A stretch of 64,000 nt of DNA from NCBI RefSeq assembly GCF_016906535.1, contig NC_057374.1:1116001-1180000 (forward strand), read 5' to 3'. Within the stretch, counting starts at the first letter, position 1, and each line of letters opens with the position of its first letter. Origin of the DNA: Rhizoctonia solani (taxonomy: Eukaryota; Basidiomycota; Agaricomycetes; Cantharellales; Ceratobasidiaceae). The position numbers and the translations under genes were made by a program. Below are positions 22,728-34,872 of the stretch, in pieces. The notes below the pieces were generated by a model that saw only the letters and a program-made list of their open reading frames with translations, had not been told where the DNA came from and made no database searches.

Positions 22728-23909
22728 ATGAGTTTTGCTGACCTTGAACGCGGCCAAGGGGGGTTCCAGAGCTCCTCAGCTCTCGTTCCCACATCTCCTT
22801 CCGACGCCGAGTTCTTGGGGCTACAGAAATCGCTCTCTGTCCAAATATTCAAGATAAACTCGAATGTACAAGGAATATTGAAGCTTGTGACCAGCTGGGG
22901 ACTGCAAGGGATACTGGTACAGTTAGGAAGGGGCTGTGAGTAACAGCTGGAATCACATAATTGCGTCATGAGCTCATCCGGCTCTTGTAGTCATGAGCTA
23001 ACCGAAACTACTCGGGAACTTATAAAACGTGGCACCGATGATCTCAAAACGCTCTCGACGCTCCAGAGAAATCTAGTTAGTTGGATCTCTAAGTTGGGGA
23101 TCACCGTGCTTATCATTACCCTGTAGCCTCAGCACAAAGCACTTTTACAGAAGACTCCCACGACTTCCAGGTGTCCTTGGTGGCATTCCAGCGCGCTCAA
23201 AAGGTTAGCGCAGAGAGACAAAGGACGGTGGTTGATGGGGTCAAACAGGCGGTGGAGGACAATGCTAACAGGTGAGTTGGGTATTCCTCGTTTTCCGGAA
23301 ATCAGCATGATAACACACGTTCAGCAGTGGTGCAGTGGCGAGCTCCCTCAATCTCAAAGACAGATCCAAGCTTTCCAAAGGTATACTGATTTCGTTGGAT
23401 GATTCTCGTACAAAATAGAACCTAACCCATAATAGTCAAATATCCCCAGCCGAATTAGCACACCAAGAATCTCTAATTCAAGAGCGTGAAATCGAGATTC
23501 GAGAAATTGAAACTGGCATTCACGAACTCAACGAGATATTCAGAGACTTAGGCACTTTGGTTACAGAGCAAGGCACAATGCTAGGTAAGTATATTTCAGC
23601 GCTGCGCATTGTTCTCTGCCTCACATCGACTCCGTATTAAGATACTATCGAGGCCAATGTTGACAGTGTCGCCTTGACACGCGTGACGCAGCACAGCAGT
23701 TGGAGCAAGCTTCCGAATATCAAAGAAAGGCTGGTCGTCGAGCAGCTTGCCTTATGCTTGTGGTCGTCATAGTTATTTGTGTGGTATTGGTAGCGGTAAG
23801 GATTGTTATTCTCTCTCTCGAGTTCCCGTGGTTTTCTACCCGGGTATGCCTCGTTGACGTATCTCAAATCAATGATACTAATATCACTCTTCCACAGGTC
23901 CTATCATAG
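22728..23909 (+). pseudogene. PEP12: endosomal Qa-SNARE (Pep12/syntaxin-7-like), frame broken
   Basis: Seven exons (22728-22935, 22991-23075, 23127-23271, 23325-23380, 23450-23584, 23642-23795, 23898-23909) carry a syntaxin: N-terminal Habc helices (VQIFKINSNVQGILKL, LGTARDTGTVRKGL, DFQVSLVAFQRAQK), a SNARE helix (LIQEREIEIREIETGIHELN, IFRDLGTLVTEQGTM) and a C-terminal membrane anchor (CLMLVVVIVICVVLVA). Pep12-type Qa-SNAREs drive fusion at the prevacuolar endosome. Three single-base losses break the frame near 22885-22890, 23154-23159 and 23673-23676. With one base allowed at each, all intron phases agree exactly, so the exon model is sound. Whether it is a decayed copy or sequencing error cannot be decided here. 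Confidence 0.82.
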
Positions 23910-24117
23910 CGCCCTATATTGCCTTAGATTATACCAGCGTTGCCAAGAACTTCTACTTGACTACACTATTTCCTATTGGATTTGTACTTACATTTTATAT
24001 GCGTTTGGTTTCATAAGATACTTTACTCTGAGTATGGTGGCAGGGTCACGTGAAATCGACAAATCACCACAGAATTACCACGACATCTGTTGTTAAAACA
24101 CACTTCCAACGATTAGA

Positions 24118-24789
24118 ATGGCCAGCACAATTCGTCAGCGCAAAACATTCGGCTTCTCCGATGACGGAGATGGGATAGCAGAAGACAACCAGGTGCTCGA
24201 TCCACAGGGTACAGTTTCAGATACGTATTCGTTGATTCAGACTCATGCCCCGTAATGAATATCAGAGCAAGAAGAGATCATCCATGATCTCCGAGAGGCT
24301 GCAAGACGTCTAGTGAAAGTTCGGCGCGGCTATAGCCGCTATCCTTGTGATAGGCGTTGTCATGTAAGCTCTATCTAAATCTCGCATGATAATGGTTACT
24401 TAGCCTAACTGAACTGCTTCAGCCAACTATATTTTCTATCTATGCTCACTCAAGGGAGACAATCAACGCCTCTCACACCCATCCTAGATTCCGCTTTGGA
24501 TTCAAAGCCGTTGATTCCTCTAGCGTCGTTGCTTACGATACTTCACATTGGTGTTCATGTGCTTGATATCATATCCTTGATCCCCACACTTTCATCCCTC
24601 TACAATTCTATCCCGGAAGACTTCTCACGCTATGCACCGCTTACGACGTGTATTGCACCATTGATAGCTCTTCTCTCTGGTCGCGATGTCGGTCAGTTGG
24701 CGTGGTGGTGTGTGCCCGCGGAGTTGTCGCTCTGGTCTGGGTTAGCCGGGGTTGGATGGCCGGTGCAGTTGAAGACGTTGCAGGGTTAG
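24118..24789 (+). pseudogene. small multi-span membrane protein, frame broken
   Basis: Three exons are inferred: 24118-24208, 24266 to about 24363, and from about 24423 to 24789. The protein starts MASTIRQRKTFGFSDDGDG, has a short acidic helix (QEQEEIIHDLREAARR), one hydrophobic helix (FGAAIAAILVIGVVIQLYF) and then three further hydrophobic stretches (IPLASLLTILHIGVHVLDII, TTCIAPLIALLS, SLWSGLAGVGW). I do not recognise the family. The frame slips near 24312-24318, where one A too many in an AAA run would explain it. The 3' exon frame then fits without further change. Confidence 0.55.
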
Positions 24790-25450
24790 AGAATCTACGC
24801 TATGAGGTACAAGGCGCGTAGTTACGAGCTTCTAGCTCTCTAGCCTAGGCAAATTGCCAAATAGAACCCGACTCTTAGCTTGGCGTTACCAGGTTGACAT
24901 CTAGTTTCAATGCATATAGTTGGAACCACATCGCTGGGGTTAACTTTGGATTGCGTTATAAACGTTTTGGTAAGTTAGCATTCGACCTGACATCAATTTA
25001 TTTGGAATGATATCCTGGATATTAAGCCTTTCATTGTCTGGTTGTCCTGGTGATACCACCGCTCCGAGGTTCTTATTGGTTTGATTACGTTATGGCATAC
25101 AACCAATATCCGCCCAAGACTCAGGCGACAGCGACGTGGGGAATATGATCGACAGAGGCATATGGGTGTATGTTCCTGGTGTGGGTGGCAACCGGGGCCA
25201 TAGCATGTGTTCAACTTTTTCAACTTCCTAATATACCCAAAGAGGCATGGTATTATTGGGCGTATCCAATCCCGGTGCTGTTTTAAGTCTATATAAACTA
25301 CCCCTCCTAGGTCAACCGACATCCCAACCAAGTTTCTTTTCTTCCTCCTCTTGACGACTGGAAGCGTTTGCTTGACGCACACACATTCTTTTTCCTCAAC
25401 TGTCACTCCTTGTATCTTTAACCTTAAAAGCCAAACCACCCCATTCAAAA
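24790..25450. promoter_or_regulatory. intergenic with promoter of the CAP gene
   Basis: No gene is seen here. A TATAAA box at 25292-25297 lies about 155 bp before the CAP start codon and is followed by a CT-rich stretch (25300-25420), the usual fungal core-promoter layout. This suggests strong, regulated transcription of the secreted protein. Confidence 0.5.
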
Positions 25451-26605
25451 ATGACCCGCCTCTCTATCATCGCTTCGGTCGCACTTGCTGCCGGGTTTGC
25501 AGCTGCTGCTCCGGCACCCATCATTCCTCATGACAGGTACCACAACCACCAGGTTGCTAACGCGAACTGGAACAATCAATTTTCCGGATGGCTTACTGTG
25601 CGTCCTAGCGTTCGAACGTTCACTTATGCTCGTACTCACACTCGTCATCACACCAAGTGGTACTACACCAGGACCAGGACGTACACTTTGAGTGCCACTG
25701 CCCCTCCAGCTACTTCTACTGCTCCTCCCGCGCCAACCACTGTGGAGACCACCCCTGCGGCACCGGAGCCTACCAGCGTAGAATCCAGCTCTGCGGCCCC
25801 CGAGCCCACGTCCGAGGCTCCTGCTCCATCTAGCTCAGCTCCTGAGATCAGTGAAACACCTGTGCCTGAGCCTACCTCTACCGAGACGCCTGTAGAGACG
25901 AGCTCTCTTCCCGAGGCTATCAGCACCACTGCCGCTCCCACCACGACCGCTGCTCCTACGACTGTCCCCCCTACTACTGCTGCCCCTACTACTACCAGCA
26001 AGCCTTCGGAGGGCAACTCTGGAAATGCCGAAATTGACGCCTACCTCAAGGGACACAACGACATCCGCGCCAATCACGGCGCCGTCCCTCTTACCTGGTA
26101 AGTGGATCAGATGTACTATAGTATAGTGAACCAACCTTCAAACTTTAGGGCCCCTGATCTTGCTGCCGCCGCCGCCAAGTGGGCTGAGAAATGCGTGTAA
26201 GTCAAATTTCGCCGTTGTTCATAACTGAATACTGAGATTCGATATCACAGTTGGAAGCATTCTCAAGGAGAGGTTGGCGCTTTTGGCGAAAACTTGGCTG
26301 CTGGTTCTGGTTTAGGAGCTGCCGCTGCGGTAAAGATGTGGACCGACGAAGCTTGTGAGCAAAATTCTATTCGTGTGCCTATCCGGTCTCTCTAACTAGC
26401 TTGTATAGCCGAGTACAACCCTAACAACCCTCAATACTCCCATTTCACTCAGGTTGTCTGGAAGGCCACTACTGAAGTTGGTTGCGCCGTCAGATCTTGC
26501 AACGGCCTCTTGTCCGGATACTCTGGCGCCGTCAATTTCCACGTTTGCGAGTACCGCAGTCCTGGTAATGTCATCGGCCAGTTCGCCCAGAATGTTCAGG
26601 TTTAG
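25451..26605 (+). CDS. secreted CAP/PR-1-like protein
   Basis: Four exons (25451-26097, 26149-26193, 26251-26354, 26409-26605) encode 330 residues. A signal peptide (MTRLSIIASVALAAGFAAAA) is followed by a His/Arg/Tyr-rich segment, then a Pro/Thr/Ser-rich stalk of about 110 residues likely to be O-glycosylated, and a C-terminal CAP domain near residues 195-330. CAP signatures are present: GHNDIRANHGAVPLTW, FGENLAAGSG, HFTQVVWKATTEVGCA and HVCEYRSPGNVIG; the His and Glu residues of the CAP cavity are kept. Fungal PR-1-like proteins bind sterols and are linked to secretion of lipids and to host interaction. The long stalk is the unusual part. Confidence 0.93.
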
Positions 26606-27074
26606 ACGATACTCTCGCATTGCCGAAGCTGCTGAGCAGGCTTTGGCTCACAAGTTACCCGCCCTCAGCTCAAGATAAAAGCGCAAGCGCTGAAATACTT
26701 TGGCTTCTGGGCACTCTGTATTCGATCTTTTTGTGCGGCTAGAAGCTGTCGTCTCCATTATAGCTCAATGGTTCAATGTCAAAGAAATATTATATCATAT
26801 ATATATGCAGGATATAAGATCAAGTGCGGGGTAGATCAATGCATTACCCTTTTTCATCTACAAACACCAGTTTCTTAGCAACCACGTGACTCTGCAAAAG
26901 CCCTACCACCTGAAAAATCGGTCGCATACAAGTTGGGTGGCAACGTGTATGTAGTCTTTTAACATCGCGATTATGCAAAGAGGCTGTACTTAGTAGTTGG
27001 CTCGCCCAGGCCTGTCTGCTAGGACCGATAACACCCTATCTCAACGCAACCCATCCAACACACTGGTGTAGCTC
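26606..27074. other. intergenic, no gene recognised
   Basis: A 470-bp spacer with the CAP 3' end and the BTB promoter. AT-rich alternating sequence near 26790-26810; nothing else seen. Confidence 0.4.
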
Positions 27075-28109
27075 ATGTCCTCTCTTCATTCTCCGGCTTC
27101 CTTGGTCGATCGTACCATCAGCCCCAGTCATCCTATACCTACTCCGAGTCCTAGTATTTCACTACCTGGCCAGGAACCTCCGCCTCCTCCTCCGCCAACT
27201 AATGACGGCTTTGTAGAAGGCGATGTCTCACTGTGTTCATCCGATGGAGTCGAATTCAAGGCCTACAAACTTATTCTTCGCCTTACATCACCTATCTTCA
27301 GTGACACGTTCTCTGTCGCCTCGGTTGAAGATGCTGTGACCCTAAACGACGATGCCCAATCTATTGCCATGATGCTTCAGTTTGCATATCCGGATCGAGA
27401 CCTAATCGTGCCCTCGTTTGATCATCTCGAGAAAGCATTAGGTATCGCACGAAAATATCACATCGACCGCATGACCGAAGCACTTCGTCTACGCCTACGT
27501 TCTTCGAACGACGTCACTGGAGACCTTTCACCCATATCTATGAGCGTTGACCCAATCAGAGCATTCGCCATTGCTCGCCAGTTCGGACTAGTCGAAGAGG
27601 CCAAAGCTGCTTCAACCATGACGATCGGTGAATTCCGAATTATGGACATGTCCGACACCGACTTGCATTCGTTGGCGATTGACCTAGAGAGTATGTTTAT
27701 CTTGTATCGGATGCATGCCCGCAGAGAAGCCATTATCACCGAGACATTGCTCGCGACAAATTTTGTGGATCACCCGGCGAGCGCGTTTTCGGACCATCAG
27801 GCTTGGTTATTGCCTAGCGAGTGTCCAGAGTGTGCGCCCCGCTCGATTGACATTCCCGAAAAAGCGTTGCCATTCTGGACTGTACAGTGGACGAGACACA
27901 TGCGAGATATGCTGATGCGAAAGCCTCTGAAAGATTGCTCGGAGGCTTTCTCCATTGGCTATATTATGGACACATTCCTCAAACGAGGACCTTGCCCGGG
28001 TTGTCAACGCTCTATTTGGTGCACCGAGAACGAGCAATGGCTTGAGGCTGTTCGATCAAAACTCGAAGACCAACTGGTCGACGTGGCTTCGGTGCGGATT
28101 GTATTGTGA
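27075..28109 (+). CDS. BTB/POZ domain protein
   Basis: An intronless frame of 344 residues. After a disordered Pro/Ser-rich head (PGQEPPPPPPPTND) comes a BTB domain: GDVSLCSSDGVEFKAYKLIL, LTSPIFSDTF, then LQFAYPD and the helix ALGIARKYHIDRMTEALR. This is the standard Agaricomycete single-BTB protein; such proteins are thought to act as Cullin-3 adaptors or in unknown complexes. The C-terminal 180 residues are helical and carry Cys pairs (PSECPECAPRS, RGPCPGCQRS) that might bind zinc. The start is the first ATG. Function is not known beyond the fold. Confidence 0.82.
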   Translation: MSSLHSPASLVDRTISPSHPIPTPSPSISLPGQEPPPPPPPTNDGFVEGDVSLCSSDGVEFKAYKLILRLTSPIFSDTFSVASVEDAVTLNDDAQSIAMMLQFAYPDRDLIVPSFDHLEKALGIARKYHIDRMTEALRLRLRSSNDVTGDLSPISMSVDPIRAFAIARQFGLVEEAKAASTMTIGEFRIMDMSDTDLHSLAIDLESMFILYRMHARREAIITETLLATNFVDHPASAFSDHQAWLLPSECPECAPRSIDIPEKALPFWTVQWTRHMRDMLMRKPLKDCSEAFSIGYIMDTFLKRGPCPGCQRSIWCTENEQWLEAVRSKLEDQLVDVASVRIVL

Positions 28110-28357
28110 GGGATAGTATTGTTATGCTTTCTGGTTCTCGTCGCCGCGTTTTTTGGTTGTTGTTTTCGTTGCATTCTACAGACATTGGGGAGACAGCTCC
28201 AGGTTGTATTGACCATAATTACGGAAAAATTGTAGTGATACAGGTTCTGATTTATCGTAATACCCGAAATCGTATATCATTCCGTCTTATTCGATCTCTT
28301 TCTATCCCTGCGCCTTAGATATCGGCGTACGGATGGAAGGCCGAACTATCTGTTGTG

Positions 28358-30419
28358 TTAACAATCACCCTTCAATAGCAAATGGTTCTTAAATACCTTG
28401 AACGAAGGGTATGCGATTAATAGTGCACTTCCAACAGACCAAGCTAGCTTGATGTGGGTTGGGAAAGGCTCAGCAAACATTCCTCGGCTCCATTTGAAGA
28501 TGATAAGGAGTTCGGTGAGCTAGTAAGTGAATCGGTGAATGATACTCATCATGGAGTGGAAAATACATACAACAGTAGCCAGCAAAAGCCAAGCGTGTTG
28601 TCCCATTCGGACGGCTCTCCTATTTAGGGTCTGAGTGTTGGCCATACTAATGAGAGATAAACCATACATACTCCGGATGATTCAAGTACTGATACAACTC
28701 TCGTACGGCTGGAAGTGCACATAAGAAAACGCCCGCCAGTCGAGAAATTATAATTGGATGGCTAGGCTCCATCCACAGCAAGCTAATATGTACCTCGGTT
28801 CATCAGCATCAACACGCAACGTAACACAATGGACTGACCTCTTGAGATAAAATGGATTCAATTCGGCGGCCAAAAACGTTGCGAGCAACATGAATACAGC
28901 ACAATAAGATGCAAAAGAAGATGTTCCTTCCCAATGAAATTCGGTCCAGTCATGGGGTGTGAACTGTTTGAGGACGCGTTTGGTTTTTCGCCGGACACCT
29001 TTTGTCGAATGAATCGAGCGCCAGGTGAAGTGCTATTGAATAGCACGGTTAGTGGGGGATGAATCACCTGAAACAGTACGTACTTTGACTTCAAAATAAG
29101 CGCATGTTCGCATTCCCGCGTAGATCCCCAGCCAGTTACAAAGAGGACATCCAATACCCACTGAAATTTGTTTGGTTAGGCCCCGACGTGCTGGACCGGA
29201 TCAACAATATACCCACGTGGTCCCACCAGCACTAGAATGCGAATTAGTAAGAGACGCGAACCCCCCAAATTAGTACTTGCCTCTGCAAAATTTGGTAACT
29301 GGTGTTGCAAAGAGTATTCGGCAAATTCAAACGCAATGCTTAAAATCTTGGTGTTTGCTGTCAGCTGCTAGTTCCAGTGGGATAACTCGGAAACCTACCC
29401 AGCAGAACCAATAATCACGCAGAATGAGTGCTTTTCCGAACCATCCCAGTGCGTGGCGAGGCAGAATATGTCGATTGCATTCTACGGATAACTTGGGGGT
29501 AAATGCGGGGCAGTCATATTGAAAGGAAATATCACCCAAAGGTTACTGGCAGTTAGAGCACAGTCTTCTGCATAACTTTTTTCAGGCAGTGGGACTCCTA
29601 GGTTAGGGTCAATGTATGTCATCATGGTTCTCGCAGAGTCGAGATCTTGGAACAGGAGAAAGACCAACGCAAGCTCGTATAGCAAGTTTATACCTAATCA
29701 GCACCGGTATGTTAGCACTATCAGAAAAAGCGGGAGAGAGTTTCGAACCGAGCACAATCCTCCAAAACGCAGGGTGTGGTCTTATAAACGGCCCGTCCCG
29801 GAACTGAACCATGGAGAACAGCAGGAATGCACAAATTGATGCGTATACGCCCAGTCGTTTCTTGTCCCCACCTGAAGTTTTCAAGAGGTTAGTAATAGGT
29901 TGAGAAGTAATCAAAAGTGGACCTTCTTCGAGAACATCATTTGACATTGCAATATATGCCATTATGCTCATTGCAGATGCTAGAGCTGTCAAGGTCAAAG
30001 GCTTGAAGAAAAATCTACATATCATAGCTTAGTATGCCGAGCAGAGACATATATTCGCGACTGACTCAACACTAGTATCTTGTTTCTCGCAAAGGGACGA
30101 TTCTAAGAAACGTTAGGTTGATTCATGCATGAATCATCAAACCAACCGTGTGTAAGGCTCAGTACGATCGGCCTGCATTGAGGTTTATTTCAGCAAATTA
30201 AAAACCGAATTTGAGCCAGTCACTTACGTCGAACCCTAAGAGGCAAATTAGTATAAACACATATCAAGGACAATGATTGGTACCCACACTTTACGGGCGC
30301 ACCGTCAACCCCAGGATGCGGCTCTCCCCCCGCCGATGTATAATCACTTCAAACTCGCGCTCATCTCCAGGAGAGGTCGGCGAAAAATTCCCGTCAGAAA
30401 AGCGCCGTATTTCACTCAT
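28358..30419 (-). CDS. base-exchange phosphatidylserine synthase (PTDSS-like)
   Basis: A multi-exon gene on the minus strand with a PSS domain of the animal PTDSS1/2 type. These ER enzymes swap serine for the head group of PC or PE. Blocks in order: [116 protein letters not shown] and EPSHPIIISRLAGVFLCAL; the sequence ends LLLKGDC at 28358. The proposed start at 30419 (MSEIRRFSDGNFSP) and the first small exons are less certain. The junction NFAE|CWWDH uses a GC-AG intron (29232-29280). One base seems missing near 29135-29141, where LDVLF must change frame to reach LGIYAGMRTCAYFEVK. Most studied fungi make PS with CDP-DAG-dependent Cho1, a different family. Confidence 0.85.
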
Positions 30420-30688
30420 ATCATCCACCAATCGAGGTCGTGGGACTTGTCAAGGCCACGAAATCCAAGTGTGACGGAAAAAGACAAACGTGGTTTGAGG
30501 AGTGACATCAGGGACCAATGGCTGAGACAGTGGCTGTGCAATGTGGATGACCACGTGATACACGGGCCTTGTTATTTGAGGTGTTGGAGACTTGCTCAGA
30601 GGCTTGTCCTTTGCTACCACCGTCACTGCGAATCGCTCGCGACCAAACAACATCTACTCGTCGTTCCAACTCACACAAAGCGCATACA
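30420..30688. promoter_or_regulatory. divergent promoter, PSS / histone H4
   Basis: This 269-bp gap holds both promoters. A CACGTG E-box (30552-30557) lies 130 bp before the H4 ATG, a site type bound by bHLH factors. Its use here is inference. Confidence 0.4.
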
Positions 30689-31271
<583 letters not shown>

Positions 31272-31579
31272 ATGCCCGACGCTGCTCGGTCACGACGCGT
31301 GGGCAAATAAACACCGCCGCGCCACGTTCCATTTTTGTCCGTCCTGTAATTCTATGCGACTTTGGTGTTTCAATATATCATTGGCTTTTTTATCCTCTGC
31401 AGTCCCCCATGTTGATGAAATGAGAGCAGGAACACGAGGCTAGGAGGCTTAGAGTTTTCCTGGTGGATGCCAATATTGGCCTAGTCTTAGACCGCCAGCC
31501 AATAACGTGAGAGAACGAAATTAGATTTCTAATTCCGACTTTACTATTTTCGCCTAATTCAACCCTGTATGTGTGGTGA

Positions 31580-32668
31580 TTACTCCAATTTGGTCGACAA
31601 CCCGGCCAACTTCATCTTGACACTAACTTCAAACAGATAATCAAGACACTACCAGCTTATTAGTATTCCCGTTGATGATCTTATAACTAGACATACCTCT
31701 GTCTGAGTCTTGGCCTTTTCCCAATCGTTTCCTACGACCACAAGTCATCAGCCTTCGGCTACAATAGCGAGAGGAAAGAAGCGCACCCCAAACATATACC
31801 CCATGTCTGCGAACGAGAACTCCGGCTGCGTTTGGGTATTTTTTCATTGCCTACATCAACATTGCGAACACTCGGAATCAGTGATCAGGACTATACATGA
31901 AAATAGGGGCAAGGAGACAAACCTGAGCCATACTATCTTTTAAATCCTCCTCGAATGGGGTGTTCTCAATGATCGGTACAACGAGCGTGTCCAAGTACGA
32001 AAGTGCTTTGCCGGTCCCCGCCTCTCGTACACCTTTGATCATCTATAACCGCTACGGTTCATCCCTTATATCCAATGAGGCTACCAAGCAACACACCTCT
32101 AGATGCGAGACCTCCCAAGTCTCCCCTGGCCAGAGAAGTGTGGCCATGACTGCATGTTGTGAATGTGTATGTACGCAACTTCCTGCACCTCTTAAATCAA
32201 ATGCGTTCCAGAACAAGGGCGTACATGCGGACTCCTTGAGTGGCTGAATGGGCTTCCGGAGGAATACGTCGGGAGATGGACGAGGATAGGGGAGAACGAA
32301 TATGTGTTCTGGCTTAATGCGCTCCTTTTGGACACCGCTGGGTGCAATATATACTTTGTCCCTATCCGAGAATTGGCGACTCTGTGGACGAGGAGGGAAT
32401 AATAGACGTACCCCTGACGGATGCTTATACCCCCTCCAGTTCCTGTAACCCATCCCAGATGGTAAAACCTCCACCGTCTCGTCAGTATCTGATTCCTTTC
32501 TTCGTAATATCATAGGCCTACGATGCGCATAGCTCTGGTATGAGATTTGCAGGCTATCATAGAATAATTGATCAGATTTGAGTTCAGTTACTCTCGGTTG
32601 TAGGGTGCACAACCTACGTGCTCTGGATCGGTTGATCTGACCAAGGCGTCAGCTTCTTCACGAGACAT
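31580..32668 (-). CDS. MDE1: methylthioribulose-1-phosphate dehydratase MtnB
   Basis: A multi-exon minus-strand gene from [17 protein letters not shown] at 32668 to a stop at 31580. It matches the class-II aldolase-like dehydratase of the methionine salvage pathway, which converts 5-methylthioribulose-1-phosphate to a diketo intermediate in the cytosol. Visible blocks: [48 protein letters not shown], the Zn-binding [24 protein letters not shown] and [19 protein letters not shown], ending [13 protein letters not shown]. The N-terminal part is spread over three short exons near 32668-32430. All family motifs are intact and no frame break was seen. Confidence 0.9.
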
Positions 32669-33374
32669 GTTCTATGCGTTGTGGTAGTTATAAAGCAAAC
32701 TTTTGGGTAGATCAATTTGGATCTTTCTATAATGTTTGCCGAAATGAAGCTTGAATGGCGTGCTACGAATCACATGACAAACCTCGATTTCTTCGATCAT
32801 CTGTTATGTGTTACATGACAAGAGCGTTACAAGTTGAGTCTAAATGATACAGAGGGGGGGTTCAATTTCGGTACATAGTTTTGTTTACAATCGATTTGGC
32901 GTCTGCCGTGCGCAAGGTCATCAAGATGAAGAACTCGATTTACACGCTACACTGCTCACTGTTTATCCCGGAACGCGCCACGGCCAATGCATCAATATGC
33001 TCCTTTTCGCGCACTTCTTCGCTTTCGTGGCATATTCTCATCAGCTCTTCGAGTGAGTCCTACTACACCATGTCATTATGTTTTACCATACTTTGGTGTC
33101 GAGCTAGCCTTGAAATTTTCTTGCTCTACGACAGCCTCGAGCCAATATTTCCGTTCGCGGTCATAGCTTGCCGCAAGCTCCATTTGAAAGGCATTATATA
33201 ACTCCTCTCTTTTTATTTATACATCAGCTGATATCCTGTAATGAGAAGAATAAACCAACTGACAACTCGGAAATCCCTTTTGCGTAGTCTTGAGCACACG
33301 CTTGCAGCTAGAACACCATCATTTAACAAGGAACGAAAAAATTAATAGAGGAGAGCCTCACTATTCCATCTAAC

Positions 33375-33569
33375 ATGTCTTTGGTCCTGCTTAAGCACTG
33401 TGTTTCCTTGACTTTTTTGTTCTTTGCAGCAGTAGCTGGCGATACGAGCGCATACATTCGTGGCACCACCATCTCACAAAGCCCTAATGCACGAACCTTG
33501 AGCTTTTATCAAGAGACCCATAGCTTCTTCCCCCTAGAAGATTCTCATGTCAGAAGGCGGAGGCTCTGA
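33375..33569 (+). CDS. possible small secreted peptide
   Basis: A 64-residue frame with a hydrophobic N-terminus (LLKHCVSLTFLFFAAVAG) resembling a signal peptide, then a polar tail ending HVRRRRL. The tetra-Arg end could be a Kex2-type site. There is no homology I recognise, no intron, and the surroundings are gene-poor and AT-rich, so this may be a chance frame. Confidence 0.25.
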   Translation: MSLVLLKHCVSLTFLFFAAVAGDTSAYIRGTTISQSPNARTLSFYQETHSFFPLEDSHVRRRRL

Positions 33570-34872
33570 TGATAAAAAAAACAGCCCACCCGTCCATGTT
33601 AGATGATTGGCTAAGGGAGATTTCTTGCGACTCTTGCTGTTTAATAGCCTTTGGCATAACGTATTTAAAAATGGTCGTGATAATAATGAGTCTGAAATAG
33701 TCAAGCGTAAAGGTAGGGTGGGTGATGAAGGGTGAATGAAGAAAGCCTACAACAAACCAGGTGCAGGTACGCCACTTTTAAGTAAGGTGTCATGCTCACG
33801 TGACCGTGTCTCGATCACCTCCTTTCGATTCATTAGTATATTTACTGAACACCATGATATGCTAGCGACCATACCACTGGCGCAAAGGTTAAAAAATCTC
33901 CCTCGATTTGAGCTGGAGCACCCCAAATCAACGTATTGGGACCTTTTTTCGGGGCAGCGTAGCTATTTCAAGGAAACTAACCTCTGGCTTGGTCTCAGGG
34001 ACAAATTGTAGACATATCAGCATTTACCGCCACTATCGAACATATATAGCTACTGATCCTCAGCAATTAAAGCAGTTTAGTAATAATAGGTGGTAGAAAA
34101 ATAATGAATATATGCCTTATGTACACAAAAATGGCCCTAGTTGCAGCTGACATACGGTTCTTATCCAAACAATATTGCTATTTCTAGTGAGCAACCAGGT
34201 CCACATGAACGTCACTGAATAACATTTAAATCTTTACAAATCATCCTTCTTGGTAATTACAGGATTAGCATGGCCAGCCATTGGTACTGCAGATTGAATC
34301 GATACTCACTGTACAAGGTTAAAATACTGAAAATAAGAATGTGTATTTAAGTAGGAATTGAACTGAAATTAAGGTCAATATATGCTAACTTTAAATATCA
34401 ATTCTCTCTTGGTCTGATTCGTACTGAGGAAAGCATACTGACGTTGTAGTTTTCAGGCTAAATTATACTGAAAAAGATGTCTTTTACTGATATACTGATT
34501 TTCAAGATCTTATCACGCCATAGTGACTTATGAAGCAGAACCGCTCGAACTTATGTCTCTGTATCAGTACTAGCCGTATAAACAGCAAGACATCATTGAT
34601 TCACATTTAACGCATTATAAACGTGTCTGTTGGGTCGTTCCCACCAATCACACTTAGAATACTACATTATTAGGGTCCAATATACCATCAGATTGAGGCA
34701 TTGAGGCTGCTCAATGGGCAAACTTAGAAAAGTAGTATCCCTTGATCGCTGTAGCATTCTAATCTACCTCTTAATTTGGGCCAAACGAAAGAATGTACAA
34801 GGTTGAAACAATTAAACCCAAACGTCGTGCCCACTTAAGGCAATAAGCATGAACGAAATAAAAGTAAGAGAC
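33570..34872. other. AT-rich gene-free stretch
   Basis: About 1.3 kb without a credible gene. It is richer in A and T than the flanks and contains scattered short TACTGA-type words near 34320-34500, which look like drifted repeats. It may be a decayed element or a long terminal region; no terminal repeats are visible. Confidence 0.35.

Noticed and set aside
25663..26016. 117-residue minus-strand frame opposite the CAP stalk
   Set aside because: Val/Gly/Ala-rich antisense image of the Thr/Pro repeat; no independent support.
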